A DNA stretch of 12,586 bases from DASUBV01 sp035763085 (GTDB lineage: Bacteria; Actinomycetota; Actinomycetes; Streptosporangiales; Streptosporangiaceae), in the NCBI GenBank assembly GCA_035763085.1, contig DASUBV010000304.1, positions 1-12,586 on the forward strand. Reading direction: 5' to 3'. A program made the translations under genes and the position numbers. Shown one piece after another: positions 1 to 7,600 of the stretch (the stretch's first letter is position 1; every line of letters starts with the position of its first letter). The notes beneath the pieces are model-generated. The model had not been told where the DNA came from. It saw only the letters and a list, made by a program, of their open reading frames with translations, and ran no database searches.

Positions 1-1887
1 GGCCGTGGCGGCCCTGGCGGTAACGCCCGCCGCGCGGGCGGTCCTGGCGGCCCTGGCGGGGCCCGGCGGCCGGCCGGGGCGCGGCTGCGCACCAGCGCGG
101 CGCGCATGGCGCCGGCCCGGGCCCGCGCGATCCTGCGCCGCCGCAACCCGCGGCACCGGCTGAACGCCACGCTCCTGGTCATCGCCGTGATCTTGTCGCT
201 GTTCGCCGGGCGGCTGGTGCAGATGCAGGGCCTGGAATGGGCGCACTACCGGACGCTGGCCCAGAAGCAGCGGACGGACAAGATACCGATCCCGACCCTG
301 CGCGGCTCGATCACCACCAGCGACGGCCAGATCCTGGCCATGACCAGGGAGACCGACACCGTCATCGCCGACCCGAAGCTGATGAAGACCCCGGCGCAGC
401 GCCAGCATGTCGCGCTGGCGCTGGCCAGCCCGCTGCAGATGTCCCCGGCGGACATCGCGGACCTGCTCGACCACCCGTCCTCGCCGGAGTACCAGGTGCT
501 GAAGAAGGGGATCAGTTCCGCTGATGCCCGGCGCATCAGCAAGCTGGAACTGCCCGGCATCACGCTGGACCCCAGCTATGCCCGCTCATACCCGGACGGC
601 ACCCTGGCCGCCAACCTGGTCGGCTTCACCACTGTCAATTCCGATGGCGACCTGGCCGGGGCGGCCGGCCTGGAGTCGCGCTACAACCGGCTGCTGGCCG
701 GCCGCGACGGCAGCCAGGAAGTCGAGCAGAGCGCGACCGGGGTGCAGATCCCGCTGACCCAGGCCAAGGTCGACCCGCCCGTCCCGGCCCGGAATCTGCG
801 GCTGACCATTCAGTCCAGCATCCAGTACGAGGCCGACCGGCAGTGCCGGCTCCAGGTCGCCATCGCCAAGGCGCGCAACTGCTCGATCGTGGTCATGCAG
901 CCGGGCACCGGGAAGATCCTGGCCATGGCCCAGTACCCGACCTACAACCCGAACATGCCGGTGCCCAGCCTGGATAAGACCCGCAACATCGCGGTGGCCA
1001 ACGTGTTCGCGCCCGGCAGCACGCTCAAGCCCATGACCGTCGCGGCGGCCCTGGAGCGCGGCGGCCAGACGCCGGAGTCCACCTACACCGTGCCCGACCA
1101 GATCACCGTGCAGGGCTTCCACTTCCATGACGCCGAGCCGCACCCCACCGCCAAGTACACGATCAACGGGATCCTGGCCAACTCGCTGAACGACGGCATG
1201 GTGCAGATCGTGCAGAGCATCACCCCGCAGCAGCAGTACGACTACCTGCGCGCCTTCGGGCTCGGCCAGGTGTCCGGGCTGGACCTGCCCGGCGAGAGCC
1301 CGGGCCTGGTGATCAAGCCGGGGACCAGGAACTACTGGCTCAACGAGCCGTACGAGATGTCCTTCGGCCAGGGCATCGGGGTCACCGCCATCCAGATGGC
1401 CAGCGCCTACGCCGCCATCGCCAACGGCGGTGTCCGGGTCCAGCCCTCGATCGTGGCCGGGACGACCAGCGCGGCCGGCACGTTCACCCGGGCCCCCAAA
1501 CCGTCCAGCAAGCGGGTCATCCAGGCCAGCACCGCCCGGGCGCTGATGGCGATGATGGAGCAGGTGCCCCGCGTCGATGCCCGGCAGGGCGTGCCGTGGG
1601 GCATGATCGCGGGATACCCGGTCGCGTCCAAGACCGGGACCGCGCAGGTCTCCGACGGCGGCAAGTGCGGCCTGTGCCAGTACGGATCCAGCTATATCGG
1701 CATCGCACCCGCGCAGAGCCCGAAGCTGGTCGTGGCGGTCAACATCCAGGACCCCACCGCGCACGGCTACTACGGTGACGAGATCGCCGGCCCGGTCTTC
1801 TACCACGTCATGAAATTCGCGCTGCAGACCCTGAAGATCCCGCCGACGCACGCCCAAGCGCCGCACATCCGGCTCATGCAGCCGTGA
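1..1887 (+). CDS. ftsI: FtsI/PbpB, septal class B penicillin-binding protein (5' end probably outside window)
   Basis: Transpeptidase that crosslinks new peptidoglycan at the septum, working with FtsW; anchored in the membrane with its catalytic domain outside. Numbered from the ATG at 106 (593 aa): basic tail, one membrane helix at about 21-38, the class B dimerisation-domain start RGSI at 66-69, then a transpeptidase domain with all three active-site motifs: STLK (305-308, nucleophile Ser305), SLN (360-362) and KTG (509-511). No PASTA domain follows; it ends about 85 residues after KTG. The frame stays open from 106 to base 1 and encodes a Gly/Arg/Pro-rich stretch with GGPGG repeats. The ATG at 106 has no Shine-Dalgarno sequence, and actinobacterial FtsI usually has a long basic cytoplasmic tail, so I infer that the real start lies left of the window; 106 is the fallback. 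Four cysteines (247, 259, 521, 524) lie in the extracytoplasmic part. murE follows after 19 bases. Confidence 0.95.
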   Translation, partial: GRGGPGGNARRAGGPGGPGGARRPAGARLRTSAARMAPARARAILRRRNPRHRLNATLLVIAVILSLFAGRLVQMQGLEWAHYRTLAQKQRTDKIPIPTLRGSITTSDGQILAMTRETDTVIADPKLMKTPAQRQHVALALASPLQMSPADIADLLDHPSSPEYQVLKKGISSADARRISKLELPGITLDPSYARSYPDGTLAANLVGFTTVNSDGDLAGAAGLESRYNRLLAGRDGSQEVEQSATGVQIPLTQAKVDPPVPARNLRLTIQSSIQYEADRQCRLQVAIAKARNCSIVVMQPGTGKILAMAQYPTYNPNMPVPSLDKTRNIAVANVFAPGSTLKPMTVAAALERGGQTPESTYTVPDQITVQGFHFHDAEPHPTAKYTINGILANSLNDGMVQIVQSITPQQQYDYLRAFGLGQVSGLDLPGESPGLVIKPGTRNYWLNEPYEMSFGQGIGVTAIQMASAYAAIANGGVRVQPSIVAGTTSAAGTFTRAPKPSSKRVIQASTARALMAMMEQVPRVDARQGVPWGMIAGYPVASKTGTAQVSDGGKCGLCQYGSSYIGIAPAQSPKLVVAVNIQDPTAHGYYGDEIAGPVFYHVMKFALQTLKIPPTHAQAPHIRLMQP

Positions 1888-1906
1888 ACGGGGGTAACCT
1901 CAGCCC

Positions 1907-3565
1907 GTGCCAGCGGTCCTGCGTCCAGAACGCGTTCCAGTGCGCCCGTTTGCGGGGCTTGCGGTGCTGCTTGGCCTGAAGACCTCCGGCCAGGAGGCGC
2001 TGGATGCATTCACCGGCGTCAGCGGGCCTTCGGGGGTGACCGGCATCACCCACGACTCCCGCCAGGTGCGCCCCGGTGACCTGTATGTCGCGCTGCCCGG
2101 CAGCCAGGTCCACGGTGCGCAGTTCTGCGCCGCCGCCGCGGCGGCGGGTGCCGCGGCGGTGCTCACCGACCCGGCCGGCCGTGACGAGGCCGTCCGGGCC
2201 GGGCTGCCGGCCTTCGTGGTCGCCGACCCGCGGGCCCGGCTGGGCGAGGTCGCGGCCTGGATCTACGGCTACCCGTCGGAGCGGCTGCTGCTGCTCGGGG
2301 TGACCGGGACCAGCGGCAAGTCCACCACGACCTACCTGCTGGAGTCCGGGCTGCGCGCGGCCGGCTACCAGGCGGGCCTGATCGGCGGGGTGCAGACCAA
2401 GATCGGCGCGGAGGTCCTGCCCAGCCAGCTGACGACCCCCGAGGCCACCGACCTGCAGGCGCTGTTCGCGGTCATGGCGCAGCGCCGGGTGCTGGCCGCG
2501 GCGATGGAGGTCTCCAGCCACGCGCTGGCGCTGGGCCGGGTGGACGGGGCCCGCTACGACGTCGCGATCTTCACCAACCTGTCCCAGGATCACCTGGACT
2601 TCCACCCCACCATGGACGGCTATTTCGCGGCCAAGGCGCAGCTGTTCACGCCGCGCTACGCCGCGGCGGGCGTGGTCAACATCGACGACGCGCGCGGCCG
2701 CCAGCTCGCCGCGCAGGCCGAGATCCCGGTGACCACCTTCTCCGCCGAGGGGCGCCCGGAGGCCGACTGGCGGGCCGCCGACGTGCGGCCCGGCGCCGAC
2801 GGCAGCACGTTCCGGGTGATCGGCCCCGGCGGCGTGGCGGCCGACGCGTCCGCGGTGCTGCCCGGCCGGTTCAACGTGTCCAACGCGCTGGCGGCCATCG
2901 TGGGCCTGGTCGAGGCCGGGATCGGGCTGTCGACCGCCGTGGCGGGCGTGGCGGCCTGCCCGGGGGTGCCGGGGCGGCTGGAGCGGGTCGAGGCAGGCCA
3001 GGACTTCACCGTGCTGGTGGACTACTCCCACAAGCCCGGCGCCGTCGAGGCCGTGCTGAGCGCGCTGCGCCAGGTCACCGCGGGCAGCCTGACGATCGTG
3101 CTGGGCTGCGGCGGGGACCGGGATCAGGCCAAGCGCCCGCTGATGGGGCGGGCGGCCGCGGCGCTGGCCGATTACGCCATCTTCACCAGTGACAACCCGC
3201 GCTCAGAGGACCCGCTGGCCATCTTGTCGCAGATGCTGGCCGGGGCGGCGCAGGCGCCCGCGGAAGGCCGGGCCGAGGTGACCGTGCTGCCGGACCGCGC
3301 CGCGGCCATCGAGGCCGCGATCACGTCGGCGGGCAAGGGCGACGTGGTGCTGATCGCGGGCAAGGGACACGAGACCGGGCAGTACGTGGGCACCGCGGTG
3401 ATCCCGTTCGACGACCGCGAGGTCGCGGCCCGGGCACTGGCCCGGCGCCGCGGCGGCGAGGATGCGACGATATCGCCCGGCCGGCTCATTCCGGTGCGCC
3501 GGCAGGCCAGAGGGCCGGGCCCGGATGAGCCCGGGCCGTCCGCAGCTGACCCGGAGGATGCGTGA
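1907..3565 (+). CDS. murE: MurE, UDP-MurNAc-L-Ala-D-Glu:meso-diaminopimelate ligase
   Basis: Cytoplasmic ATP-dependent ligase that adds the third residue of the stem peptide. The N-terminal UDP-binding domain includes THDSRQVRPGDLY. The central ATPase domain has a P-loop GTSGKST (Lys138), EVSSHAL, and NLSQDHLDFH followed by the probable carbamylated lysine in YFAAKAQLF (Lys243). The C-terminal domain has DYSHKPG, GCGGDRD and DNPR (429-432). DNPR is the known signature for meso-DAP rather than lysine specificity. The GTG start is chosen because the N-terminus (RPERV..RPFAGLAVLLG) resembles actinomycete MurE; the only ribosome-site candidate is a G-run at 1890-1894, rather far upstream. The P-loop has Ser after the lysine where Thr is more usual. 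About 40 polar Arg/Pro/Gly-rich residues follow the end of the catalytic fold. The stop overlaps the murF start (GTGA). Confidence 0.96.
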   Translation: MPAVLRPERVPVRPFAGLAVLLGLKTSGQEALDAFTGVSGPSGVTGITHDSRQVRPGDLYVALPGSQVHGAQFCAAAAAAGAAAVLTDPAGRDEAVRAGLPAFVVADPRARLGEVAAWIYGYPSERLLLLGVTGTSGKSTTTYLLESGLRAAGYQAGLIGGVQTKIGAEVLPSQLTTPEATDLQALFAVMAQRRVLAAAMEVSSHALALGRVDGARYDVAIFTNLSQDHLDFHPTMDGYFAAKAQLFTPRYAAAGVVNIDDARGRQLAAQAEIPVTTFSAEGRPEADWRAADVRPGADGSTFRVIGPGGVAADASAVLPGRFNVSNALAAIVGLVEAGIGLSTAVAGVAACPGVPGRLERVEAGQDFTVLVDYSHKPGAVEAVLSALRQVTAGSLTIVLGCGGDRDQAKRPLMGRAAAALADYAIFTSDNPRSEDPLAILSQMLAGAAQAPAEGRAEVTVLPDRAAAIEAAITSAGKGDVVLIAGKGHETGQYVGTAVIPFDDREVAARALARRRGGEDATISPGRLIPVRRQARGPGPDEPGPSAADPEDA

Positions 3566-4995
3566 TCCCGCTGTCCGTGGCACAGCTCGCCGAGATCACC
3601 GGCGCTGTGCTCGATGAGGTGCCCGACCCTGCCGCGGTGGTGACCGGGCCGGTAGTGATCGACTCGCGTGACGTGCGGCCGGGCAGCCTGTTCGCGGCCC
3701 TGCCCGGCACCCGCACCGACGGCCACGCCTTCGCCGCCGCGGCGGCGGCAGCCGGGGCGGCGGTGACCCTGGCCACCCGGCCGGTCGGCACCCCGGCGCT
3801 GCTCGTCGCCGACGTGCCGGCCGCCCTGGCCGCGCTGGCCGCGGCGGTGGTACGGCGGCTGCCGGACCTGACGATCGCGGGCATCACCGGCTCGGCGGGC
3901 AAGACCACGACCAAGGACCTGACCGCCCAGCTGGTGGAGACGCTGGGCCCCACGGTGGCGAACAAGGCCAGCTACAACAACGAGATCGGTCACCCGCTGA
4001 CGGTGCTGCGGGTCACCGGGGAGACCCGCTACCTGATCTCCGAGATGTCCGCGCGCGGGCCTGGTCACATCGCGGCGCTGTGCGCGACAACGCCGCCACG
4101 GCTGGGCGCGGTGCTGTGCGTCGGCCACGCGCACGCCGGCGAGTTCGGCAGCATCGAGGCAGTGGCCCGGGCCAAGAGCGAACTGCCGGCCGCGCTGCCG
4201 GCCGGCGGGGTCGCCGTGCTGAACGCCGACGACCCGCGGGTGGCGGCGATGGCGGCGGTCACGCCGGCCCGGGTGGTCACCTTCGGCCGGTCGGCCGGCG
4301 CCGCCGTGCGGGCGGCCGGCGTCCGCGCCGACGAGCAGGGCCGGGCCTGCTTCACCCTGATCACCGCCGGGGGATCGGCGCCGGTCCGGCTGCGGCTGCA
4401 CGGCGAGCACCACGTGACCAACGCGCTGGCCGCCGCCGCGCTGGCCGCCGAGCTGGGGATGAGCACCAGCAGTATCGCCGCGGGCCTGTCGGAGGCGGTT
4501 GCCCGCAGCCGGTGGCGGATGGAGGTCACCGAGCGCGGCGACGGGGTCACGATCATCAACGACGCCTACAACGCCAACCCCGAGTCCGTGCGCGCCGCGC
4601 TGGCCGCGCTGGCGGCCATGACCGGCGGGCGGCGCGGGTTCGCGGTGCTCGGCCACATGACCGAGCTGGGGGCGGAGGCAGAGAAGTTCCACGAGGAGGC
4701 GGGCCGGCAGGCCGCGCAGGCCGGCGTCGCCGGGCTGATCGTGGTCGGCCAGGACGCGGCGCCGATCCTGACCGGGACCAAGGCGGTGCCGTCCTGGCAG
4801 GGTGAGCTGCTGCACGTCCCCGATAAGGCCGCCGCGCTCGCCGCGCTCGGCGAGCGGCTGCGGCGCGGCGACGTGGTACTGGTCAAGGCCTCGCACTCGA
4901 TCGGCCTGGAGGAGGTGGCGCTGGCGCTGACCGGCGAGCGCCCGCTGCCCGCCGGCGGGGAGCCCGCGGCGGGTCACCCGGAGCCCACCGCGTGA
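3562..4995 (+). CDS. murF: MurF, UDP-MurNAc-tripeptide:D-Ala-D-Ala ligase
   Basis: Cytoplasmic ligase that adds the D-alanyl-D-alanine dipeptide, completing UDP-MurNAc-pentapeptide, the substrate of MraY. 477 aa, a normal length. Visible motifs in order: DSRDVRPGSLF in the N-terminal domain; P-loop GSAGKTTTK (Lys114); NKASYNNEIGHPLT and EMSARGPGHI, typical of MurF; HAGEFGS..AVARAKSEL; NADDPR; INDAYNANP (Asn333-Pro340), a hallmark of the family; then VLGHMTELG and VKASHSIGLEEV in the C-terminal domain. The GTG start overlaps the murE stop by four bases and is preceded by a GGAGG at 3553-3557. Its own stop overlaps the mraY start in the same GTGA arrangement. Nothing unusual in composition. Confidence 0.97.
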   Translation: MIPLSVAQLAEITGAVLDEVPDPAAVVTGPVVIDSRDVRPGSLFAALPGTRTDGHAFAAAAAAAGAAVTLATRPVGTPALLVADVPAALAALAAAVVRRLPDLTIAGITGSAGKTTTKDLTAQLVETLGPTVANKASYNNEIGHPLTVLRVTGETRYLISEMSARGPGHIAALCATTPPRLGAVLCVGHAHAGEFGSIEAVARAKSELPAALPAGGVAVLNADDPRVAAMAAVTPARVVTFGRSAGAAVRAAGVRADEQGRACFTLITAGGSAPVRLRLHGEHHVTNALAAAALAAELGMSTSSIAAGLSEAVARSRWRMEVTERGDGVTIINDAYNANPESVRAALAALAAMTGGRRGFAVLGHMTELGAEAEKFHEEAGRQAAQAGVAGLIVVGQDAAPILTGTKAVPSWQGELLHVPDKAAALAALGERLRRGDVVLVKASHSIGLEEVALALTGERPLPAGGEPAAGHPEPTA

Positions 4996-6047
4996 AGACC
5001 ATCCTGGTGGCGGCCAGTATCTCCGCGGTACTGGCGCTGTTCGGCACGCCGCTGTGGATCCGGCTGCTGCGCCGCCGCGGCTACGGCCAGCTGATCCGCG
5101 AGGAAGGGCCGGCCGCGCACCTGACCAAACGGGGCACCCCGACGATGGGCGGCGCCGTCTTCGTGATCGCCGCGGTGATCGGCTATTTCATCGCGCATGC
5201 GGTCACCAACGACCCGATGTCCTCCTCGGGCCTGCTGGTGCTCGCCCTGATGGCGGGCCTGGGCCTGGTCGGGTTCGTCGATGACTTCATCAAGATCTAC
5301 CGGCAGACCAGCCTGGGCCTGCGCAGCGGGGCCAAGCTGGCCGGGCAGGCGGTGGTCGGCGCGCTGTTCGCCCTCGAGGTGCTGCGCCACCCGGACGGGT
5401 TCGACCTGTCCCCGGCCGACCCGCACTTCTCCTTCCTGCGCGACTTCGGCCCGTCGATCGGCGTGCTGCCGTTCGTGATCTGGATCGTCATCATGATCGC
5501 CGGCACGTCCAACGCGGTGAACCTGACCGACGGACTGGACGGCCTGGCCACCGGCGCCACCTGCCTGGTGCTGGCCGCCTACGTGCTGATCGGCATCTGG
5601 CAGGAGCGCAACGACTGCACCAACTTCCTGGCCCCGCAGTGCTACGCGATCCGCGACCCGCTGGATATGGCGGTCGTGGCGGCCGCCGTGCTGGGGGCCT
5701 GCTTCGGGTTCTTGTGGTGGAACGCGCCGCCGGCCCGGATCTTCATGGGCGACACCGGCTCGCTGGCCCTGGGCGGCGTGCTGGCCGGCCTGGCCGTCTG
5801 CACCAAGACCCAGCTGCTGCTGCTGGTCCTGGGCGGCCTGTTCGTGATCATCACGCTGTCGGTGATCATCCAGGTCGGCTCGTTCAAGATGACCGGCAGA
5901 CGGGTGTTCCGGATGGCGCCGCTGCAGCATCATTTCGAGCTGCTGGGCTGGGCCGAGACGACGATCGTGATCAGGTTCTGGATGATCTCGGGCCTGTGCA
6001 TCGCCCTGGGACTGGGCATCTTCTACGTCGAGTGGCTGCCCGGCTGA
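4992..6047 (+). CDS. mraY: MraY, phospho-MurNAc-pentapeptide translocase
   Basis: Integral membrane enzyme that transfers phospho-MurNAc-pentapeptide from UDP to undecaprenyl phosphate, giving lipid I. 351 aa with about ten hydrophobic segments, full length for the family. Family signatures: KRGTPTMGG near 45; the Asp pair in FVDDFIK (Asp97, Asp98); NLTDGLDG (177-184); FMGDTGS (Asp254); and MAPLQHHFE with His313/His314, a loop specific to MraY over other polyprenyl-phosphate transferases. Asp97, Asp98 and Asp254 correspond to the known catalytic and Mg-binding acidic residues. The GTG start overlaps the murF stop (GTGA) and a GGAG at 4980-4983 lies eight bases upstream. Unlike its neighbours upstream, its stop is not coupled to the next large gene: 214 bases separate it from ftsW. 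Confidence 0.97.
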   Translation: MKTILVAASISAVLALFGTPLWIRLLRRRGYGQLIREEGPAAHLTKRGTPTMGGAVFVIAAVIGYFIAHAVTNDPMSSSGLLVLALMAGLGLVGFVDDFIKIYRQTSLGLRSGAKLAGQAVVGALFALEVLRHPDGFDLSPADPHFSFLRDFGPSIGVLPFVIWIVIMIAGTSNAVNLTDGLDGLATGATCLVLAAYVLIGIWQERNDCTNFLAPQCYAIRDPLDMAVVAAAVLGACFGFLWWNAPPARIFMGDTGSLALGGVLAGLAVCTKTQLLLLVLGGLFVIITLSVIIQVGSFKMTGRRVFRMAPLQHHFELLGWAETTIVIRFWMISGLCIALGLGIFYVEWLPG

Positions 6048-6087
6048 CCCGCCCGCGGCGCCCGGAACGCGACACGCGGCCGGATGT

Positions 6088-6104
6088 CCCCCGCCCGGCG
6101 GGGG
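6088..6104 (+). terminator. Strong GC hairpin after mraY (terminator-like, no U-tract)
   Basis: CCCCCGC (6088-6094) and GCGGGGG (6098-6104) form a perfect 7-bp, all-GC stem with a three-base loop, 40 bases after the mraY stop. No run of T follows, so it does not look like a classical intrinsic terminator. It could attenuate transcription, protect or process mRNA between mraY and ftsW, or simply reflect high GC. Pairing is seen; function is inference. Confidence 0.35.
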
Positions 6105-6124
6105 CGGCCACCGACACTGGAGAC

Positions 6125-6265
6125 ATGAAGCTGCTTGCACGGGGCATGGCCGGGCGGACCGGGGCACAGCACAACGGGATACAGCACACCAGGACCCCGC
6201 GCACCGGGACCCCGCGCACCGGGACTCCGCGCGTCAGCGTCCAGCGCGCCGGGGCGCGCGGGTGA
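6125..6265 (+). CDS. Possible small basic protein with TPR-rich repeats, coupled to ftsW
   Basis: A 46-codon ORF, unrecognised, lying where murD is expected. It begins MKLLARGMAGRTG and contains three tandem five-residue units (TRTPR, TGTPR, TGTPR), encoded by a 15-base DNA repeat at 6187-6231. It is strongly basic, with no membrane segment or signal peptide. In favour: 41 of 46 codons end in G or C, and the stop overlaps the ftsW GTG by four bases, the same coupling used at other junctions here. Against: GGAG at 6119-6122 is only two bases from the ATG, the sequence is low complexity, and chance ORFs are common at this GC. The frame is open upstream, so a GTG at 6032 inside the end of mraY would give 77 aa. 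It has no resemblance to either end of MurD. It may only be a leader that delivers ribosomes to ftsW. Confidence 0.35.
   Translation: MKLLARGMAGRTGAQHNGIQHTRTPRTGTPRTGTPRVSVQRAGARG
6187..6231 (+). repeat. 15-base tandem repeat, three copies
   Basis: Three adjacent units: CACCAGGACCCCGCG, CACCGGGACCCCGCG and CACCGGGACTCCGCG. Units one and two differ at one base, as do two and three. In the frame of the 6125 ORF each unit encodes T-(R/G)-T-P-R. The 15-base period keeps the frame. Confidence 0.85.
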
Positions 6266-7554
6266 GCGCCGCCACGGGCCCGGGCAGCGGGCGCGCCGAG
6301 GCCCCGGCCGCCGCCCGGCCGGGCCCGGACCGGTCAGGCAGCCCGCGTGACTCGCTGGCCCGGCTGGTCGGGCTGCTGGACCGCCCGCTCACCTCGTACT
6401 ACCTGATCCTGGGCTGCACGCTGCTGCTGCTGGCCCTGGGCCTGGCCATGGTGCTGTCCACGTCCTCGGCGCTCGCCCTGGACAGCGACCAGTCGCCGTA
6501 CGGCGCGTTCCAGAAGCAGCTCCTGGGCGCGCTGGGCGGCCTGGTGCTGATGTGGATCGCGGCGCGGGCCGCGCCGCGGCTGTACCGGGCGGCGGCCTAC
6601 CCGCTGCTGGGCGTCAGCGTGGTGGGACTGCTGCTGGTGCAGGCCTTCGGCGACGAGATCTCCGGCGGCACCCGCTGGCTGAACATCGGCGGGTTCGCGG
6701 TGCAGCCGTCGGAGTTCGCCAAGCTGGCCTTCGTGCTGTGGGGCGCCGACCTGCTGGCCCGCAAGGAGGCCATGGGGCAGCTCAAGGAGTGGCGGCAGCT
6801 GCTGATGCCGCTGATGCCCGGCGCGGCGATCCTCGCGCTGCTGGTGGTGATCGGGGACGACCTGGGCACCACCTTCATCCTGCTGGTCATCTTCATGGCC
6901 TTGCTGTGGGTGGTGGGCACGCCAGCCCGGCTGTTCATCGGCATGCTCGGGCTGATCGCGTTCGTGCTGCTGATCCTGATCATCGTGGCCCCCTACCGGC
7001 TGCAGCGGATCACCGGCTTTCTCGACCCGCAGGCCAACAGGCTCAGCTCCGGCATGCAGGAGCTGCAGGGCATGTACGCGCTGGGATCCGGCGGCCCGCT
7101 GGGCGTGGGCCTGGGCGGCAGCAAGGAGAAGTGGGGCTGGGTGCCCAACAGCCCCAACGACTACATCTTCGCGATCCTGGGCGAGGAGCTCGGCCTGATC
7201 GGGACGCTGTGCGTGGTGTTCCTGTATGGCGGCATCGCCTACGCCGGCCTGCGGATCGCCCGCCGGGTCCCCGACACCTTCATGCGGCTGGCCGCGGCCG
7301 CGGCGACCATGTGGATCGTGGTCGAGGCGATGGTGAACATGGGCGCGGTGCTCGGCCTGCTGCCGATCACCGGGGTGCCGCTGCCGCTGGTGTCCGAGGG
7401 CCTGTCCTCGCTGGTCGTCACGATGGTGGCCTTGGGCATGCTGATGAGCTTCGCGCGGCATGAGCCCGGCGCGCGGCAGGCGCTGGCCGACGCTGGTCCC
7501 GGCGTGCCCCGCCGGGTCCTAAGCTGGCTGGGCCTGGGACCGCGACGGCGCTGA
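6262..7554 (+). CDS. ftsW: FtsW, SEDS-family septal peptidoglycan glycosyltransferase
   Basis: Polytopic membrane enzyme that polymerises lipid II into glycan strands at the septum, paired with FtsI. 430 aa: a polar N-terminal tail of about 45 residues, then about ten membrane segments. Family motifs: GGTRWLNIGGFAVQPSEFAKLA (Glu151), GDDLGTT (199-205), the loop GGPLGVGLGGS...WVPNSPNDYIFAILGEELG with Asp300 at the position of the essential catalytic-loop Asp of SEDS proteins, and ITGVPLPLVSEGLSS near the C-terminus. The NDYIF loop and the neighbouring ftsI favour FtsW over RodA. The last motif reads SEGLSS (378-383) where the family usually has S-x-GG-S/T. The GTG start shares GTGA with the stop of the small upstream ORF; no strong Shine-Dalgarno sequence is evident. 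murG follows 46 bases after the stop. Confidence 0.95.
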   Translation: MSAATGPGSGRAEAPAAARPGPDRSGSPRDSLARLVGLLDRPLTSYYLILGCTLLLLALGLAMVLSTSSALALDSDQSPYGAFQKQLLGALGGLVLMWIAARAAPRLYRAAAYPLLGVSVVGLLLVQAFGDEISGGTRWLNIGGFAVQPSEFAKLAFVLWGADLLARKEAMGQLKEWRQLLMPLMPGAAILALLVVIGDDLGTTFILLVIFMALLWVVGTPARLFIGMLGLIAFVLLILIIVAPYRLQRITGFLDPQANRLSSGMQELQGMYALGSGGPLGVGLGGSKEKWGWVPNSPNDYIFAILGEELGLIGTLCVVFLYGGIAYAGLRIARRVPDTFMRLAAAAATMWIVVEAMVNMGAVLGLLPITGVPLPLVSEGLSSLVVTMVALGMLMSFARHEPGARQALADAGPGVPRRVLSWLGLGPRRR

Positions 7555-7600
7555 CGCAGCCGTGGCGTGAGTTGCCCGGGCGGAGGAGAGTGAGGCACGG

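Larger units (their letters stand above)
6048..6261 (+). other. mraY-ftsW interval: the usual murD position, without murD
   Basis: Actinomycete dcw clusters normally carry murD here. No Mur ligase motif (P-loop GxxGKTT, NDSKATN-like or DHLD) can be read in any frame of this 214-base stretch. It holds a strong GC hairpin (6088-6104), GACAC motifs at 6071 and 6113, a three-copy 15-base tandem repeat (6187-6231), and most of a possible small ORF. I see no promoter-like -35/-10 pair. Confidence 0.75.

Noticed and set aside
3172..4977. 601-codon open frame on the - strand across murE/murF
   Set aside because: It is antisense to two well-identified ligases; the translation is low-complexity Arg/Gly/Ala/His and reflects the lack of AT-rich stops in high-GC DNA.
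6187..6231. CRISPR-like repeat
   Set aside because: Units are 15 bases, directly adjacent and without spacers, and they code in frame; a simple tandem repeat.
6125..6265. The small ORF as a decayed murD remnant
   Set aside because: Neither the MurD N-terminal Rossmann motif nor any C-terminal motif can be read; the sequence is a low-complexity repeat.
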